64,000 nucleotides of DNA from NCBI GenBank assembly GCA_965224435.1, contig OZ245048.1:4030001-4094000 (forward strand), in the 5' to 3' direction. The position numbers were made by a program, and so were the translations under genes. Below the pieces are notes generated by a model. That model was not told the origin of the DNA. It searched no databases and saw nothing but the letters and a program-made list of their open reading frames with translations. This stretch comes from JAJRQY01 sp965224435. Its GTDB lineage: Bacteria; Actinomycetota; Acidimicrobiia; Acidimicrobiales; SZUA-35. Positions 36,080 to 45,010 of this stretch are shown one piece after another. Each line of letters begins with the position of its first letter. Position 1 is the first letter of the stretch.

Positions 36080-37339
36080 CTAGCCTTCGCGGGGACCTAT
36101 CACTTCGAGCCCACCGCAGTAGGGTCGCAGGACTTCCGGAACGACGATTGTTCCGTCGCTTTGCTGATGATTCTCAAAGATCGCCAGCAGGGTTCTGCCG
36201 ATGGCGCAGGCCGTACCGTTGAGGGTGTGCAGCACCGTGGTTGCACCATCGTCCTTGACCCGTGTTCCCATCCGGCGAGCCGAATAGTCGGTGTAGTTTG
36301 AGCAGCTGGTGACTTCCCGATACTGCTGCTGTGAGGGGATCCAGGCTTCAATGTCGTATTTCTTGGCCGCGGCATTGCCGAGATCACCCGAGGCCACGGT
36401 GATCACCCGGTAGGGGATCTCCAGTTCGGTGAAGATCTCCTCTTCCAAGGTGCGCAGCAGTTCCAACTCATCCCATGCGGTATCGGGGTGTGAGTAGACA
36501 AACATTTCGACCTTGTCGAACTGGTGGACCCGGAACAGGCCAGCGGTGTCCTTGCCGTAGGTCCCGGCTTCTCGACGGAAGCAGCTTGAGTATCCGACGT
36601 AGCGCTTTGGCAACTCTGTGGCGTCCAGGCGCTCGCCCCGGTGGATTCCCGCCAGGCCGACTTCGGAGGTGCCGACCAGGAAGAGGCCGTCCTTTTCGAG
36701 CTCGTAAACCTGATCGCGGTCAGTGGGGAAGAATCCGGCATCGACCATCATGTCTTCACGAACCAGGACGGGGACCACGGCAGGAACGAAGTCGTGACCC
36801 ATGAGCTTGTTCATGGTCCATTGGATGAGGGCGAACTGGAGGCGGACGGCGTCGCCGAAGATGTAGGCGAAGCGGCTGCCTGACATGCGTACGGCTCGTT
36901 CGGTGTCGACAAGGCCCAGGCTTTCGCCTAGCTCGGCGTGGTCCATTGGTCCGGCCGGGGTGCGTTCGCCAACTTCACGCTCGAGCCGGAAGTCTTCTTC
37001 ACCACCAGTTGGTACCGATTCATGGGCCGGGTTGGGGACCTGGAGAGCAAGGTCGGTGACTGCTGTTTGGGCCGTCTGGAGTTCTTCCTCCATGGCACCG
37101 AGCTTGGCCTTGAGGGTGTTGGCCGCCTCAATCTTTGCTGGGCGATCCTCGGGGGTGGCCCGGCCGATTTCTTTGGAGACGCTGTTCTGCTCGGCTCGAA
37201 GGTTCTCGACCGCGGTGAGTACTTCACGCCGTTGGGCTTCGGTAGCCAGCAGGGCATCGATATCACTGGCTGAGGCACCCTTGCGGATTGCTCCGTCGCG
37301 ATAGTCGGTGTCGTTGGCCAGCTTGCGTAGATCGATCAC
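36080..37339 (-). CDS. serS: Seryl-tRNA synthetase
   Basis: 419 residues, a class II aminoacyl-tRNA synthetase. The first ~105 residues form the antiparallel coiled-coil arm (AVENLRAEQNSVSKEIGRAT). Core motifs: GTSEVGLAGIHRGERLDATE, motif 2 in YSSCFRREAGTYGKDTAGLF then RVHQFDKVEMF, and motif 3 near NGTACAIGRTLLAIFENHQQ. It charges tRNA-Ser and, by known biology, also charges tRNA-Sec before SelA acts, so it is the first step of the selenocysteine pathway whose other parts are in this window. Confidence 0.95.
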   Translation of the reverse strand: MIDLRKLANDTDYRDGAIRKGASASDIDALLATEAQRREVLTAVENLRAEQNSVSKEIGRATPEDRPAKIEAANTLKAKLGAMEEELQTAQTAVTDLALQVPNPAHESVPTGGEEDFRLEREVGERTPAGPMDHAELGESLGLVDTERAVRMSGSRFAYIFGDAVRLQFALIQWTMNKLMGHDFVPAVVPVLVREDMMVDAGFFPTDRDQVYELEKDGLFLVGTSEVGLAGIHRGERLDATELPKRYVGYSSCFRREAGTYGKDTAGLFRVHQFDKVEMFVYSHPDTAWDELELLRTLEEEIFTELEIPYRVITVASGDLGNAAAKKYDIEAWIPSQQQYREVTSCSNYTDYSARRMGTRVKDDGATTVLHTLNGTACAIGRTLLAIFENHQQSDGTIVVPEVLRPYCGGLEVIGPREG

Positions 37340-37375
37340 GCCAAAACATTACCCGCTCGCAAAGCGACTACTTGG

Positions 37376-37534
37376 CTATTTGTTGCACTCCAGAAGTTCG
37401 CTGTCGGCGTGGATGGTTTCCGCATTGCTCTTGAGCAGCTCACCAATGAGGGCCGCTGCTGCGGTGGTGCTCATCAAGAAGCCAACAGGAATGGCGATGA
37501 GGATGATGAATGTGATGATAATTGCGCCGATCAT
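37376..37534 (-). CDS. Small conserved membrane protein
   Basis: 52 residues from ATG 37534 (ATG 37570 is an alternative). One strong membrane helix, MIGAIIITFIILIAIPVGFL, is followed by MSTTAAAALIGELLKSNAET and an acidic tail. Short proteins of this layout, with a hydrophobic start and an ALIG...L..NAE tail, are common in actinobacteria. Overlap with a plus-strand ORF in the region is ignored because that gene starts at 37603. Confidence 0.55.
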   Translation of the reverse strand: MIGAIIITFIILIAIPVGFLMSTTAAAALIGELLKSNAETIHADSELLECNK

Positions 37535-37602
37535 GGCCCCAGTGTGCCAGATCCTGTTCCGGATACTCAAGGTCGCCTACTCCGGCACCGAAAACCAATC
37601 CC

Positions 37603-38310
37603 ATGATCGCGGCACAACTATCAGCAGAACACCAGTCTGGCTACGTAGTCGAGTACGAACTCTCCGGAGATGACGTCAGGTCAGCATGGAAGACCGTGCA
37701 GCGCTCCACGATTGCTTACCTGCTCGGGCCAGCACTGGTAATGACAGCCATATCTCTGCTGATACCAGCACTGTTCGTCTCTGGCTTGGTCTTCTTGGGA
37801 TTCGTCGGTCTTCTGTATTGGGTAAATCCCCGAAATGTTAGAGGCGTCTTCCTCAAGGCGAAGGGACTCCAGCCGGACGAATCGCTACGAGTCCGGTTGA
37901 ATCTCACCAGCAACGCTCTACTTTCCGAAGACAAGGCCATCATCACCCAGCAAGCCTGGCACCGGTTCGACAAGTTCCTGGAGAGTGACGACTGGTTCAT
38001 CATCCTCACCGGCAAAGCAGAACTCATTTCCATTCCTCGCAGCCAGGTCAACCCAGAAGACGTGGACCAGGTCCGACAGCATCTCGTCGCCGCCGAAGTC
38101 AAGCAAAGGACTGGCATTTCCTGGGTCAAGCTAGCTCTGATCTCCGCCGGACTTCCCCTCCTGTTTGTCGCACCCGTGCTCTTGCTCGGAGGACTCATTC
38201 AGGCTGACACAGAGGGAGACCTCAATCGGCTGGCTCGCTTCTGTGAGCCAGATGAGATCGGCGTGGTCACCGAAACCGCCGATGGCAGCTTCTCTTTCTA
38301 TTGCTCGTAG
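37603..38310 (+). CDS. YcxB-like membrane protein
   Basis: 235 residues. Two membrane helices early on (IAYLLGPALVMTAISLLIPA and FVSGLVFLGFVGLLYWV) precede a YcxB-type domain, whose typical strand pattern reads QAWHRFDKFLESDDWFIILT then GKAELISIPRSQ. A further helix (WVKLALISAGLPLLFVAPVL) follows. YcxB proteins have no assigned activity. ATG 37603 is the first sensible start after the small minus-strand gene. Confidence 0.7.
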   Translation: MIAAQLSAEHQSGYVVEYELSGDDVRSAWKTVQRSTIAYLLGPALVMTAISLLIPALFVSGLVFLGFVGLLYWVNPRNVRGVFLKAKGLQPDESLRVRLNLTSNALLSEDKAIITQQAWHRFDKFLESDDWFIILTGKAELISIPRSQVNPEDVDQVRQHLVAAEVKQRTGISWVKLALISAGLPLLFVAPVLLLGGLIQADTEGDLNRLARFCEPDEIGVVTETADGSFSFYCS

Positions 38311-38392
38311 CCGGGCACCCAAGATTCCTAGGTTGATCGACGTTTGGAGCGCTAGCGAGAAACTCACATAGGGAGAAAGGCCCACTAGGGCT

Positions 38393-38737
38393 CTACCCCA
38401 TATAGGCGGAGGCTTCGATCTCGACGACGGCGCCAAGGGGTAGTTGGGCTACGGCTACGGCGGAGCGAGCTGGGCGATGGTCACCGAACAGTTCGGTGTA
38501 GATGCCGTTCATGGCGGCGTAGTCATCCATGTCAACCAGGAAGACTGTGGTCTTGGTGACGTCGGACAGCGACGCGCCTTCGCTCTCCAGCACTCCGGCA
38601 AGGTTGGCCATGGCTTGACGCAGCTGGGCTTCAAAGCCATCAGCCAAGGCACCATCAGCAATGCCGATCTGACCAGACGTCACCAGCCAAGGACCGGCCT
38701 TGACGATGGGGGTATAGGGACCGACGGGCTTGCTCAT
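38393..38737 (-). CDS. ridA: RidA-family enamine/imine deaminase
   Basis: 114 residues with the RidA (YjgF/YER057c) pattern: GPYTPIVKAGPWLVTSGQIG, MANLAGVLESEGASLSDVTK and RSAVAVAQLPLGAVVEIEAS. The substrate-binding arginine and glutamate in the last motif are kept. It clears reactive enamines, such as aminoacrylate released by PLP enzymes. It lies 85 bases downstream of the molybdenum hydroxylase on the same strand and may be in its operon. Confidence 0.9.
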   Translation of the reverse strand: MSKPVGPYTPIVKAGPWLVTSGQIGIADGALADGFEAQLRQAMANLAGVLESEGASLSDVTKTTVFLVDMDDYAAMNGIYTELFGDHRPARSAVAVAQLPLGAVVEIEASAYMG

Positions 38738-38821
38738 GATTCTGCTCCTGCAGTTAGTTCGTATTGTGAAATGGGTAGAAGAGGCCGAAAAGTCGATAGT
38801 ACGAAGACGAAGCGGATCACG

Positions 38822-40433
38822 CTAATCCGAGGTCGGCACCGTGTTGCCGGCTTCGAAAGCTTCGCCAGGAACCAGGGTTCCGATGGGCCAGTCCTGATGG
38901 AAGTCTGAAGCCTTCCAGCCAGCCGCCGCCACAGCAACAAAGACAGCATCCGAACCGTTCATCGGATCACGGTCATCGTCAATATCGATGTCGACCTCGA
39001 TCGGCGGAGTGTCGATGGCACGCAGCACACCAAAGCTACGGATGGTGAGGTCTTGGGCAACACCATCGGCATCGACGGTGAGGGCTTCTGAGGTCAGCCA
39101 TGACCAGGCCATGTGGGCCGCACCAATGCAGTAAGACCGCAGCACGATCTCGTCCAGCGGACGTCCACAGCGGACACGGACCTTGATGACGCCATCTTCG
39201 AGAGTCGCCTCGGCTGTTGCCCCATTGGGCGCCGTGATCGCCTGTGAGGAGCTGCCAGTCAGCGAGGCGGCGCCAGCCAGAAGGATGGCAGCTTCGGCCC
39301 AACCAGCGGCACGAATGGCGGCTGAGGTTTCTGGCCTGGCCACTTCCACCAGTTCAACAACAAGATTTGGGGCCACGGACTTGATGGCCTCTTCGATACC
39401 CGGACAGGCAACGACGCGGATAACTCCGCTGCCGTCGGCATTGATGCCAGCGGCAATGGGCGGACGCTTCGGTCCCCATAAGCACCGTGTCTTCGCGGGT
39501 TCCGAAAGCCAGCACCGTTTGGCCGTGCTCGTTGGCCAACTCTTGGGCCGCTTGTTGAACCGGTGAGTCTTGCTTGGCCCCGAACGCACCACCATTGCCG
39601 ATGAGGGGCGAGGGCTCTCCACCTGGTTCACACCAGGACGCATCGGTTTCCAGAGCTGCTGGCTCAACCCAGGTTGTACGCAAGGTGAGGTCCCAATCAC
39701 CGGGCGGAACCTCCAGGGGCCACGAGTGGTCAATGGTGGTCCGTCGACCTTGGGTCTTGCCTGCTGCCTTCTTCGCTCCTGGCAAGTTCTCAGCTACATG
39801 CCAATCCCCCACATCGTCACGAGCGGCCACCAGTGCACCCTTGGGAACGGTGTCGGAGGAGAACTCTCCTCGGCCGAGGGCAATGTCTGAAGACACGGCC
39901 TGAGGTTCCCCACCCTCAAGTTCCGCCCGCTGGGAGGCAGCTTCCAAGTCTCGGCCGGTGAGGGGCTCTGAACCAAATGCATCCCATGCTTCGACCACGG
40001 TTTGCCAGCCTGTACAGCGACAGAGGTGAGCCAGTAGCGCTTGGCGCACCGCATCATGGTCATCTGCCTCAACGCCCTTGTTCTTTAGCGATTCCATTCG
40101 CATCACGATGCCGGGGGTGCAGAATCCGCACTGACTGCCGCCAGTTGAGCAGAAGGCTTCGCCCCATTGCTTGGACCGTTCTGGGTCAAGCCCATCAACA
40201 GTTGTGACCGAACGATTTCGGACCCGCTTGACTGGTGTCACGCAGGCGACCCGAGCCTGGCCATCGACCAGGACGGTGCAGCAGCCGCATTGGCCTTGCG
40301 GGCTACAGCCAGCTTTCGGACCCTGGAAACCCAGCTTGTATCGGAGCACACCCAAAAGGGTTGCTCCCATGTCGGGAACTGAAACCGACTTGCCGTCGAC
40401 TTCGAATGAGATAACCCGCTCTACATCAGCCAC
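38822..40433 (-). CDS. Compact fused xanthine dehydrogenase-family protein, frame-broken
   Basis: One gene that reads in two frames. The N-terminal ~165 residues are a xanthine dehydrogenase-type two-cluster domain: CSPQGQCGCCTVLVDG (plant ferredoxin-like [2Fe-2S]) and GSQCGFCTPGIVMRM with LCRCTGW (second cluster). The rest is a shortened molybdopterin domain with GNGGAFGAKQDSPVQQAAQE and FGTREDTVLMGPKRPPIAAG, ending near 38822. The full molybdenum domain of relatives is about 700 residues or more; here ~370 are present. The frames join if one G of GGGG (39474-39477, minus strand) is removed. The start is set at GTG 40433, 23 bases from the divergent gene. Substrate unknown. Confidence 0.75.
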
Positions 40434-40456
40434 CTCGTGAGGATACGGTCGCCGCT

Positions 40457-41422
40457 GTGCAATCAATGCCCTTCCCACCGCTCAAGCGACAACACGCGTC
40501 CTCCGGGCTCAATCGCCGCTCGTTCCTCATCGGTACCGGCCTCTTTGGGGCTGGGGCCGCTCTATCGCTGGCAGGTTGTGGACGGTTCGGCGAGCCCGCT
40601 GCTCCCCCTCCCCAACTGGTGGCCTTGTTCAGTACCGATCATGTGATTGCCGCCGGCCAACTTCAGCGCCTCCCCTTTGGGCTGGTGGATCAAGGACAGC
40701 CCCTCATTGGCGAGGCGGCTGACGTCAGAGTTGAGGTTCAATTTGAGGGTGTGGTGATTGACGACCTGGACGTACCAAGTCGGATTGTGACCCATGATCA
40801 CCCCGAAGGCAACGCCAATACCGAGCACGAACATGCCGACATTCTTCGCTACTTCGCTGTTCGTACGACACTGCCGGAGCCGGGCATATATGACCTGATC
40901 GTCGAGGTCGATGGCTACAAGATCAGCCTGCCTGTGCAAGCGTTTGCCCCTGAGGATGTCCAAGTTCTGTTACCCGGACAACTCATGCCTGCTCTCGATA
41001 CACCAACCTTCGATGAGCACCTGGGTGTCGATCCGCTTTGTACCCGCTTCCCCGACCCATGTCCCTTTCACCAGAAGACGTTGGCCGAGCTTCTGGAAGA
41101 GAAGCAGCCAATTGCCGTGCTCGTCTCCACTCCGGCCGTGTGCGCAACCGCCTACTGCGGACCGGTGCTGGAAGCGTTGATTGAGGTTGACCAGTCCTTC
41201 GCCGAGGTGGCCAAGGTCCATATTGAGGTGTACTCCAACGCCAGGGAAGTCAACTTCGATCTCAGTAACGAGGATCTACGCCTAGCTCCAGCCGTTGTTG
41301 AACTGGGCTTGGAGTTTGAGCCGTCACTCTTCCTGGTCAACAGCGATGGAATCATTGTGGAGCGAATCGACAATGTCTATGACCAGCTGGAGCTCGAGAC
41401 TGCGCTCCGAACTCTGGACTAG
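40457..41422 (+). CDS. Tat-exported lipoprotein with thioredoxin-like C-terminal domain
   Basis: 321 residues. The N-terminus has a twin-arginine motif (NRRSFLIGTGLFGAGAALSL) and a lipobox (LAGCG), so export is folded and lipid-anchored. The middle is beta-rich (residues 45-165), resembling a periplasmic Ig-like or cupredoxin-like module. The C-terminal ~130 residues look like a thioredoxin fold whose active-site region is TPAVCATAYCGPVLEALIEV, with CX4C rather than CXXC. Divergent from the molybdenum hydroxylase with 23 bases between. Possibly a redox or metal-insertion partner, but not proven. Confidence 0.7.
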   Translation: MQSMPFPPLKRQHASSGLNRRSFLIGTGLFGAGAALSLAGCGRFGEPAAPPPQLVALFSTDHVIAAGQLQRLPFGLVDQGQPLIGEAADVRVEVQFEGVVIDDLDVPSRIVTHDHPEGNANTEHEHADILRYFAVRTTLPEPGIYDLIVEVDGYKISLPVQAFAPEDVQVLLPGQLMPALDTPTFDEHLGVDPLCTRFPDPCPFHQKTLAELLEEKQPIAVLVSTPAVCATAYCGPVLEALIEVDQSFAEVAKVHIEVYSNAREVNFDLSNEDLRLAPAVVELGLEFEPSLFLVNSDGIIVERIDNVYDQLELETALRTLD

Positions 41423-41466
41423 CCTCGACCTTCCTGCCAGCAAAGCAACCTCAGCGGCGTCGAGAC

Positions 41467-43305
41467 CTAGCTATCAAACTCAATCACGGTCATGACCCCG
41501 ATATCCCCGGGAACCCATTCGCTGCCGTTCCACAGTTCCGGGGCGTAGTCACCGACGTCGTCCCACTTGCCATCAACGGTGACGATGGCGGCGTAGTCCT
41601 GACCGGTGCCATAGTCGCTGGGTTCGCCAGGCATCCACTTAGAAAAATTGACTGACTCGCCATTACTCCATCGAAAATCGCCCTCAACGACATGATCGGA
41701 GAAGGCGACCCACACGGCCCCATTGGTTCCGAAGGTGTTTCTGACAAACATGTTTTCTGCGTTGTCGCTGATGGTGACCAGGTGGCCGCCAGCGGCAATG
41801 GCTTCAGCCACGGCATCGGGCCAGCTCAGACCTACGGTTCCGGCAACGTAGATGTGACCGTTGTAGGCCACTCCTCCAGGAATCGATGTCGTCGTTGCCG
41901 CTTGTGTTGTCGTAGTGGTTGGGGCCGCCGTTGTGGTGGTCGTCGGTGTAGTCGTTGTGGTTGTTTGAGCGGCTGAAGACGTCGTAGATGCTTTGCTCGT
42001 CGTAGTCCTCCGCCTTGTTGTGGTCGAATTTGTTGCCGAGCTGGCGACTGTTGTCGTCGATGTCGGACTAGTCGCGGTTACACGAGTCGAACTCGTCGTG
42101 CTCTCAGGAGTCACGATCGGAGACTGCGTGGTGACGACAAGGTCGGGAGTCGTTGAAGTTGGCGCTTCGCCAACGATCGTGGTCGGAGCCTCGAAGGCCA
42201 GCTGTTCGGGCGGCTCAGAAGGAATGGTCACCATGGTGGCAACGGCGAGGGCCGCGCCAGTTACTGCAATGACTGGGGTGTGGGCCGCCGCTGCTCCAAC
42301 CTGCCCAACGGGCAAATCATTGAGCCAGGCAAGTGGCCCAAATGTCCAACGACGACCAAGCGACACCGCCAAGAATGAGCGAACGACCTCCGGGTCAAAC
42401 TGGGTTCCAGCACAACTGACCAGCTCGCTGCGGGCAGCCTCAGCCGACATTGGCTCCTTGTAGGAACGCTTGGAGGTGATGACGTCATAGGCGTCAGCAA
42501 CCGCAGCAATTCGGCCAGCTAAGGAGATGTCCGTTCCTGCTCTCCCATTGGGATAGCCCTGGCCATCCCAACGCTCATGGTGATCCTCAGTAGCCGACAG
42601 CCATTCACCCAACCAGCCAGACAAGGGGTCCAGAAGTTCTACTCCGGCCGCCGGGTGACTCTGAAGGATGTCCCATTCTTCAGAGGTCAGCTTCTCTTCC
42701 TTGTTCAGGATCGCGCTGGGCACATGCAGCTTGCCAATGTCGTGAAGCAGCACACCCCAAGCCAGATGCAAACGATCCGAATCGCTCAGACCCATCTCTT
42801 CAGCAATGAGATCAGCATAAGCACGCACTCGCTCGGCGTGCCCCCTGGTCAACCGGTCGTGGCTACTCAGCAGGGAGACCAGTTCCAATGCAGTCGCCGC
42901 CGCTTCGTCGGGCGTGGTACCAAGTCCGGTGGAGCGAATCTCATCCAAGCGACGCTCAAGATTGCGCACACTGCCCGTCCGCAGCGCGACGCTGAACCGG
43001 GAGGGAGCCTGATCAGGGAATACCAAACTCATGTTGAGCAAGGTGGCCAGGGGAAGGAATCGACGAGTCGTACGCTCTACCAAGATCGAAGCAGCAGCAC
43101 CGACGGGAGCCGCCTGCAGGACCCACAGCCCTAGCCCGCTCCAGCCCGGGGGCCGGTACAGAAGCGGACCAACGAGTCGGATGGCCACTATCGAGGCGAG
43201 GAACGGAACCAGGAAAGCAAGAACACGAACGAGAGCGGCTAGGCCACGATGGGCGTGCCACGAACTCTTCTCTACTTCAATTGCCCCACTGGTCGGCCCA
43301 GACAT
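41467..43305 (-). CDS. HD-GYP phosphodiesterase with extracellular C-type-lectin-like domain
   Basis: 612 residues. Layout: two to three membrane helices in residues 22-97; an HD-GYP domain at ~135-318 with LLHDIGKLHVP (the HD pair), EDHHERWDGQGYPNG (GYP present) and AVADAYDVITSKRSY; a membrane helix at ~337-360; a Thr/Ser-rich stalk at ~370-475 (runs of TTTTT); and a C-type-lectin-like domain at ~480-612. That last part has AGGHLVTISDNAENMFVRN, VWVAFSD, FRWSNGE, WMPGEPSDYG and GKWDDVGD, close to the WIGL, EPN and WND motifs of lectin domains, though EPN is EPS here. HD-GYP proteins break down cyclic-di-GMP. An outside sugar- or protein-binding sensor linked to cyclic-di-GMP breakdown is a strong inference. 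Confidence 0.9.
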   Translation of the reverse strand: MSGPTSGAIEVEKSSWHAHRGLAALVRVLAFLVPFLASIVAIRLVGPLLYRPPGWSGLGLWVLQAAPVGAAASILVERTTRRFLPLATLLNMSLVFPDQAPSRFSVALRTGSVRNLERRLDEIRSTGLGTTPDEAAATALELVSLLSSHDRLTRGHAERVRAYADLIAEEMGLSDSDRLHLAWGVLLHDIGKLHVPSAILNKEEKLTSEEWDILQSHPAAGVELLDPLSGWLGEWLSATEDHHERWDGQGYPNGRAGTDISLAGRIAAVADAYDVITSKRSYKEPMSAEAARSELVSCAGTQFDPEVVRSFLAVSLGRRWTFGPLAWLNDLPVGQVGAAAAHTPVIAVTGAALAVATMVTIPSEPPEQLAFEAPTTIVGEAPTSTTPDLVVTTQSPIVTPESTTSSTRVTATSPTSTTTVASSATNSTTTRRRTTTSKASTTSSAAQTTTTTTPTTTTTAAPTTTTTQAATTTSIPGGVAYNGHIYVAGTVGLSWPDAVAEAIAAGGHLVTISDNAENMFVRNTFGTNGAVWVAFSDHVVEGDFRWSNGESVNFSKWMPGEPSDYGTGQDYAAIVTVDGKWDDVGDYAPELWNGSEWVPGDIGVMTVIEFDS

Positions 43306-43393
43306 ACCTCATCAATATCGGCACATCAGGTCTCAAGATAAGTGAGCGATGTGTGATCAAGCCTGACCTGGATCTTGTTCTCAATCACTCCGG

Positions 43394-43717
43394 CTAGGAG
43401 AAGGATTCTCCACAGCCGCAGGTGCTTTTGGCGTTGGGGTTATCAATGGAGAATCCAGCCTGCTGAAGGCCATCCTTGTAATCCAGGGTGGCGCCAGTCA
43501 GAAGCTGTGCGCTGCTGGGATCAACAACGACCTTGACTCCCTCGCCGTACTCGGCAGAAAGGTCATCCTCGGCCCTATCGCCGTCGAAGAACATTTCATA
43601 GCTGTACCCCGAGCATCCGCCGGGGCGCACGGCAACCCGTAGTGCGAGCGACTCGTCGCCCTCATCGGCGAGCAGGTCTTTGACCTTGGTTGCAGCACTA
43701 TCGGTAAGAGTAATCAT
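43394..43717 (-). CDS. Iron-sulfur cluster insertion protein (IscA/ErpA/HesB family)
   Basis: 107 residues. The three conserved cysteines are in VRPGGCSGYSYEMFFDG and in the terminal CGCGESFS. Such A-type carriers deliver Fe-S clusters to apoproteins. It is divergent from an Mrp-type carrier ATPase, which handles Fe-S clusters as well, so the pair forms a local Fe-S maturation unit, perhaps relevant to the Fe-S hydroxylase gene nearby. Confidence 0.92.
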   Translation of the reverse strand: MITLTDSAATKVKDLLADEGDESLALRVAVRPGGCSGYSYEMFFDGDRAEDDLSAEYGEGVKVVVDPSSAQLLTGATLDYKDGLQQAGFSIDNPNAKSTCGCGESFS

Positions 43718-43760
43718 TGGGTGGAACCTCCTGAAGGTCTACGAAGCCTACAACGCCGAA

Positions 43761-43791
43761 TTGCCAACGGATAGTCCCAATACCGTAGAAT
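43761..43791 (+). promoter_or_regulatory. Leaderless promoter candidate for the Mrp gene
   Basis: TTGCCA at 43761-43766 and TAGAAT at 43786-43791 with a 19-base spacer. Transcription would begin about 43798, next to the GTG start at 43799, so the mRNA would lack a leader. The spacing is a little long, so confidence is moderate. Confidence 0.45.
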
Positions 43792-43798
43792 ATGTCCA

Positions 43799-45010
43799 GT
43801 GCCTGAGCAGCCTGGATCTGATCCGACCGTCACGTCAGAGGACATCATGTCCATCTTGCGCGGGGTCATCGACCCGGAATTGGGCTCCGACATCGTCGAT
43901 CTCGGCATGGCCAAGGGCGCAACCGTCAATGGTGACGGGTTTGTCACCATCACCATTGCCTTGACCACCATGGGCTGCCCGTTGCGGGCTCAGATCGCCA
44001 AAGATGCCAAGGGCAGGATCAACTCCCTTCCCGGCGTCACGGGAGTCAAGATCAATTGGACTGAGTTGTCTGCTGATGAGAAGGCGGCAACCATGAGCCG
44101 CGCCCGGCTGAACGCGGCGAATGAATCCGGGCACACCATGATCCCGGCTGCTACCCGCGTTTTGGCCATCTCCTCAGGCAAGGGCGGTGTCGGCAAGTCA
44201 TCGGTCACGGTCAATCTGGCCGTGGCATTAGCTTCATTGGGATATGCGGTCGGTATTCTGGACGCTGACATCTGGGGCTTTTCTGTACCAAGGATGCTTG
44301 GCATCGAAGGTCGACTGGATGCCACCAAGGTTGGTGAGCGAACGGTCATGACCCCTCATTCGGTCCCCATGGGCGAGGGCAGGATTGATGTTGTTTCCAT
44401 GGGGTTTCTGGTAGAGGACGAAGAATCTGCCCTGCTGTGGCGGGGTCTGATGCTCAATCGAGCGGTTCAACACTTCTTGGAAGACGTCAATTGGGCCGAC
44501 GACTTGGCCTACATCCTCATCGACATGCCACCGGGTACCGGTGACGTGGCGATGGGTATGGCTCGAATGTTGCCGCGGGCGGAAATGATTGTGGTCACCA
44601 CACCCGCGACTGGGGCTCAGAAGGTTGCGGCGAGGGCAGTAAGCATGGCCCGCAAATCTCACCTTCGAGTAGCCGGAGTGATCGAAAACATGTCGGTCTT
44701 CATCAATGAGGCTGGCACCCGCTACGAACTTTTTGGATCTGGTGGTGGCGCCGAGCTTGCGGCCATGGCCGGTGTTGATCTGCTGGGCCAGATTCCTATT
44801 GAGGCCGATGTTTCTCTTGGCGGTGATGTTGGCCAGCCAGCCGCCCTGGGCGATAGCGAAGCGGCCAAAGTCTTCGCCGATATCGCCAATCAGATCGTGG
44901 AGGCGGTCTGTCCCCCCGTTGAGATGGCCAGTTGCTCGGCTCGACTCTTTGAGCTGATCGATGCCGCCTTCGATGAGGCTGACACGGCAGAGACTGCCGG
45001 AGATCTCTAG
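43799..45010 (+). CDS. mrp: Mrp/NBP35 family iron-sulfur carrier ATPase
   Basis: 403 residues. The N-terminal ~85 residues form a MIP18/DUF59 domain (SEDIMSILRGVIDPELGSDI then VDLGMAKG). The ATPase shows the deviant Walker A AISSGKGGVGKSSVTVNLAV, ILDADIWGFSVPRMLG, and DMPPGTGDVAMGM. The protein should bind and move Fe-S clusters. Usual C-terminal CXXC is not obvious. The stop overlaps the convergent MscS-like gene stop in a CTAG palindrome (45007-45010). Confidence 0.92.
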   Translation: MPEQPGSDPTVTSEDIMSILRGVIDPELGSDIVDLGMAKGATVNGDGFVTITIALTTMGCPLRAQIAKDAKGRINSLPGVTGVKINWTELSADEKAATMSRARLNAANESGHTMIPAATRVLAISSGKGGVGKSSVTVNLAVALASLGYAVGILDADIWGFSVPRMLGIEGRLDATKVGERTVMTPHSVPMGEGRIDVVSMGFLVEDEESALLWRGLMLNRAVQHFLEDVNWADDLAYILIDMPPGTGDVAMGMARMLPRAEMIVVTTPATGAQKVAARAVSMARKSHLRVAGVIENMSVFINEAGTRYELFGSGGGAELAAMAGVDLLGQIPIEADVSLGGDVGQPAALGDSEAAKVFADIANQIVEAVCPPVEMASCSARLFELIDAAFDEADTAETAGDL

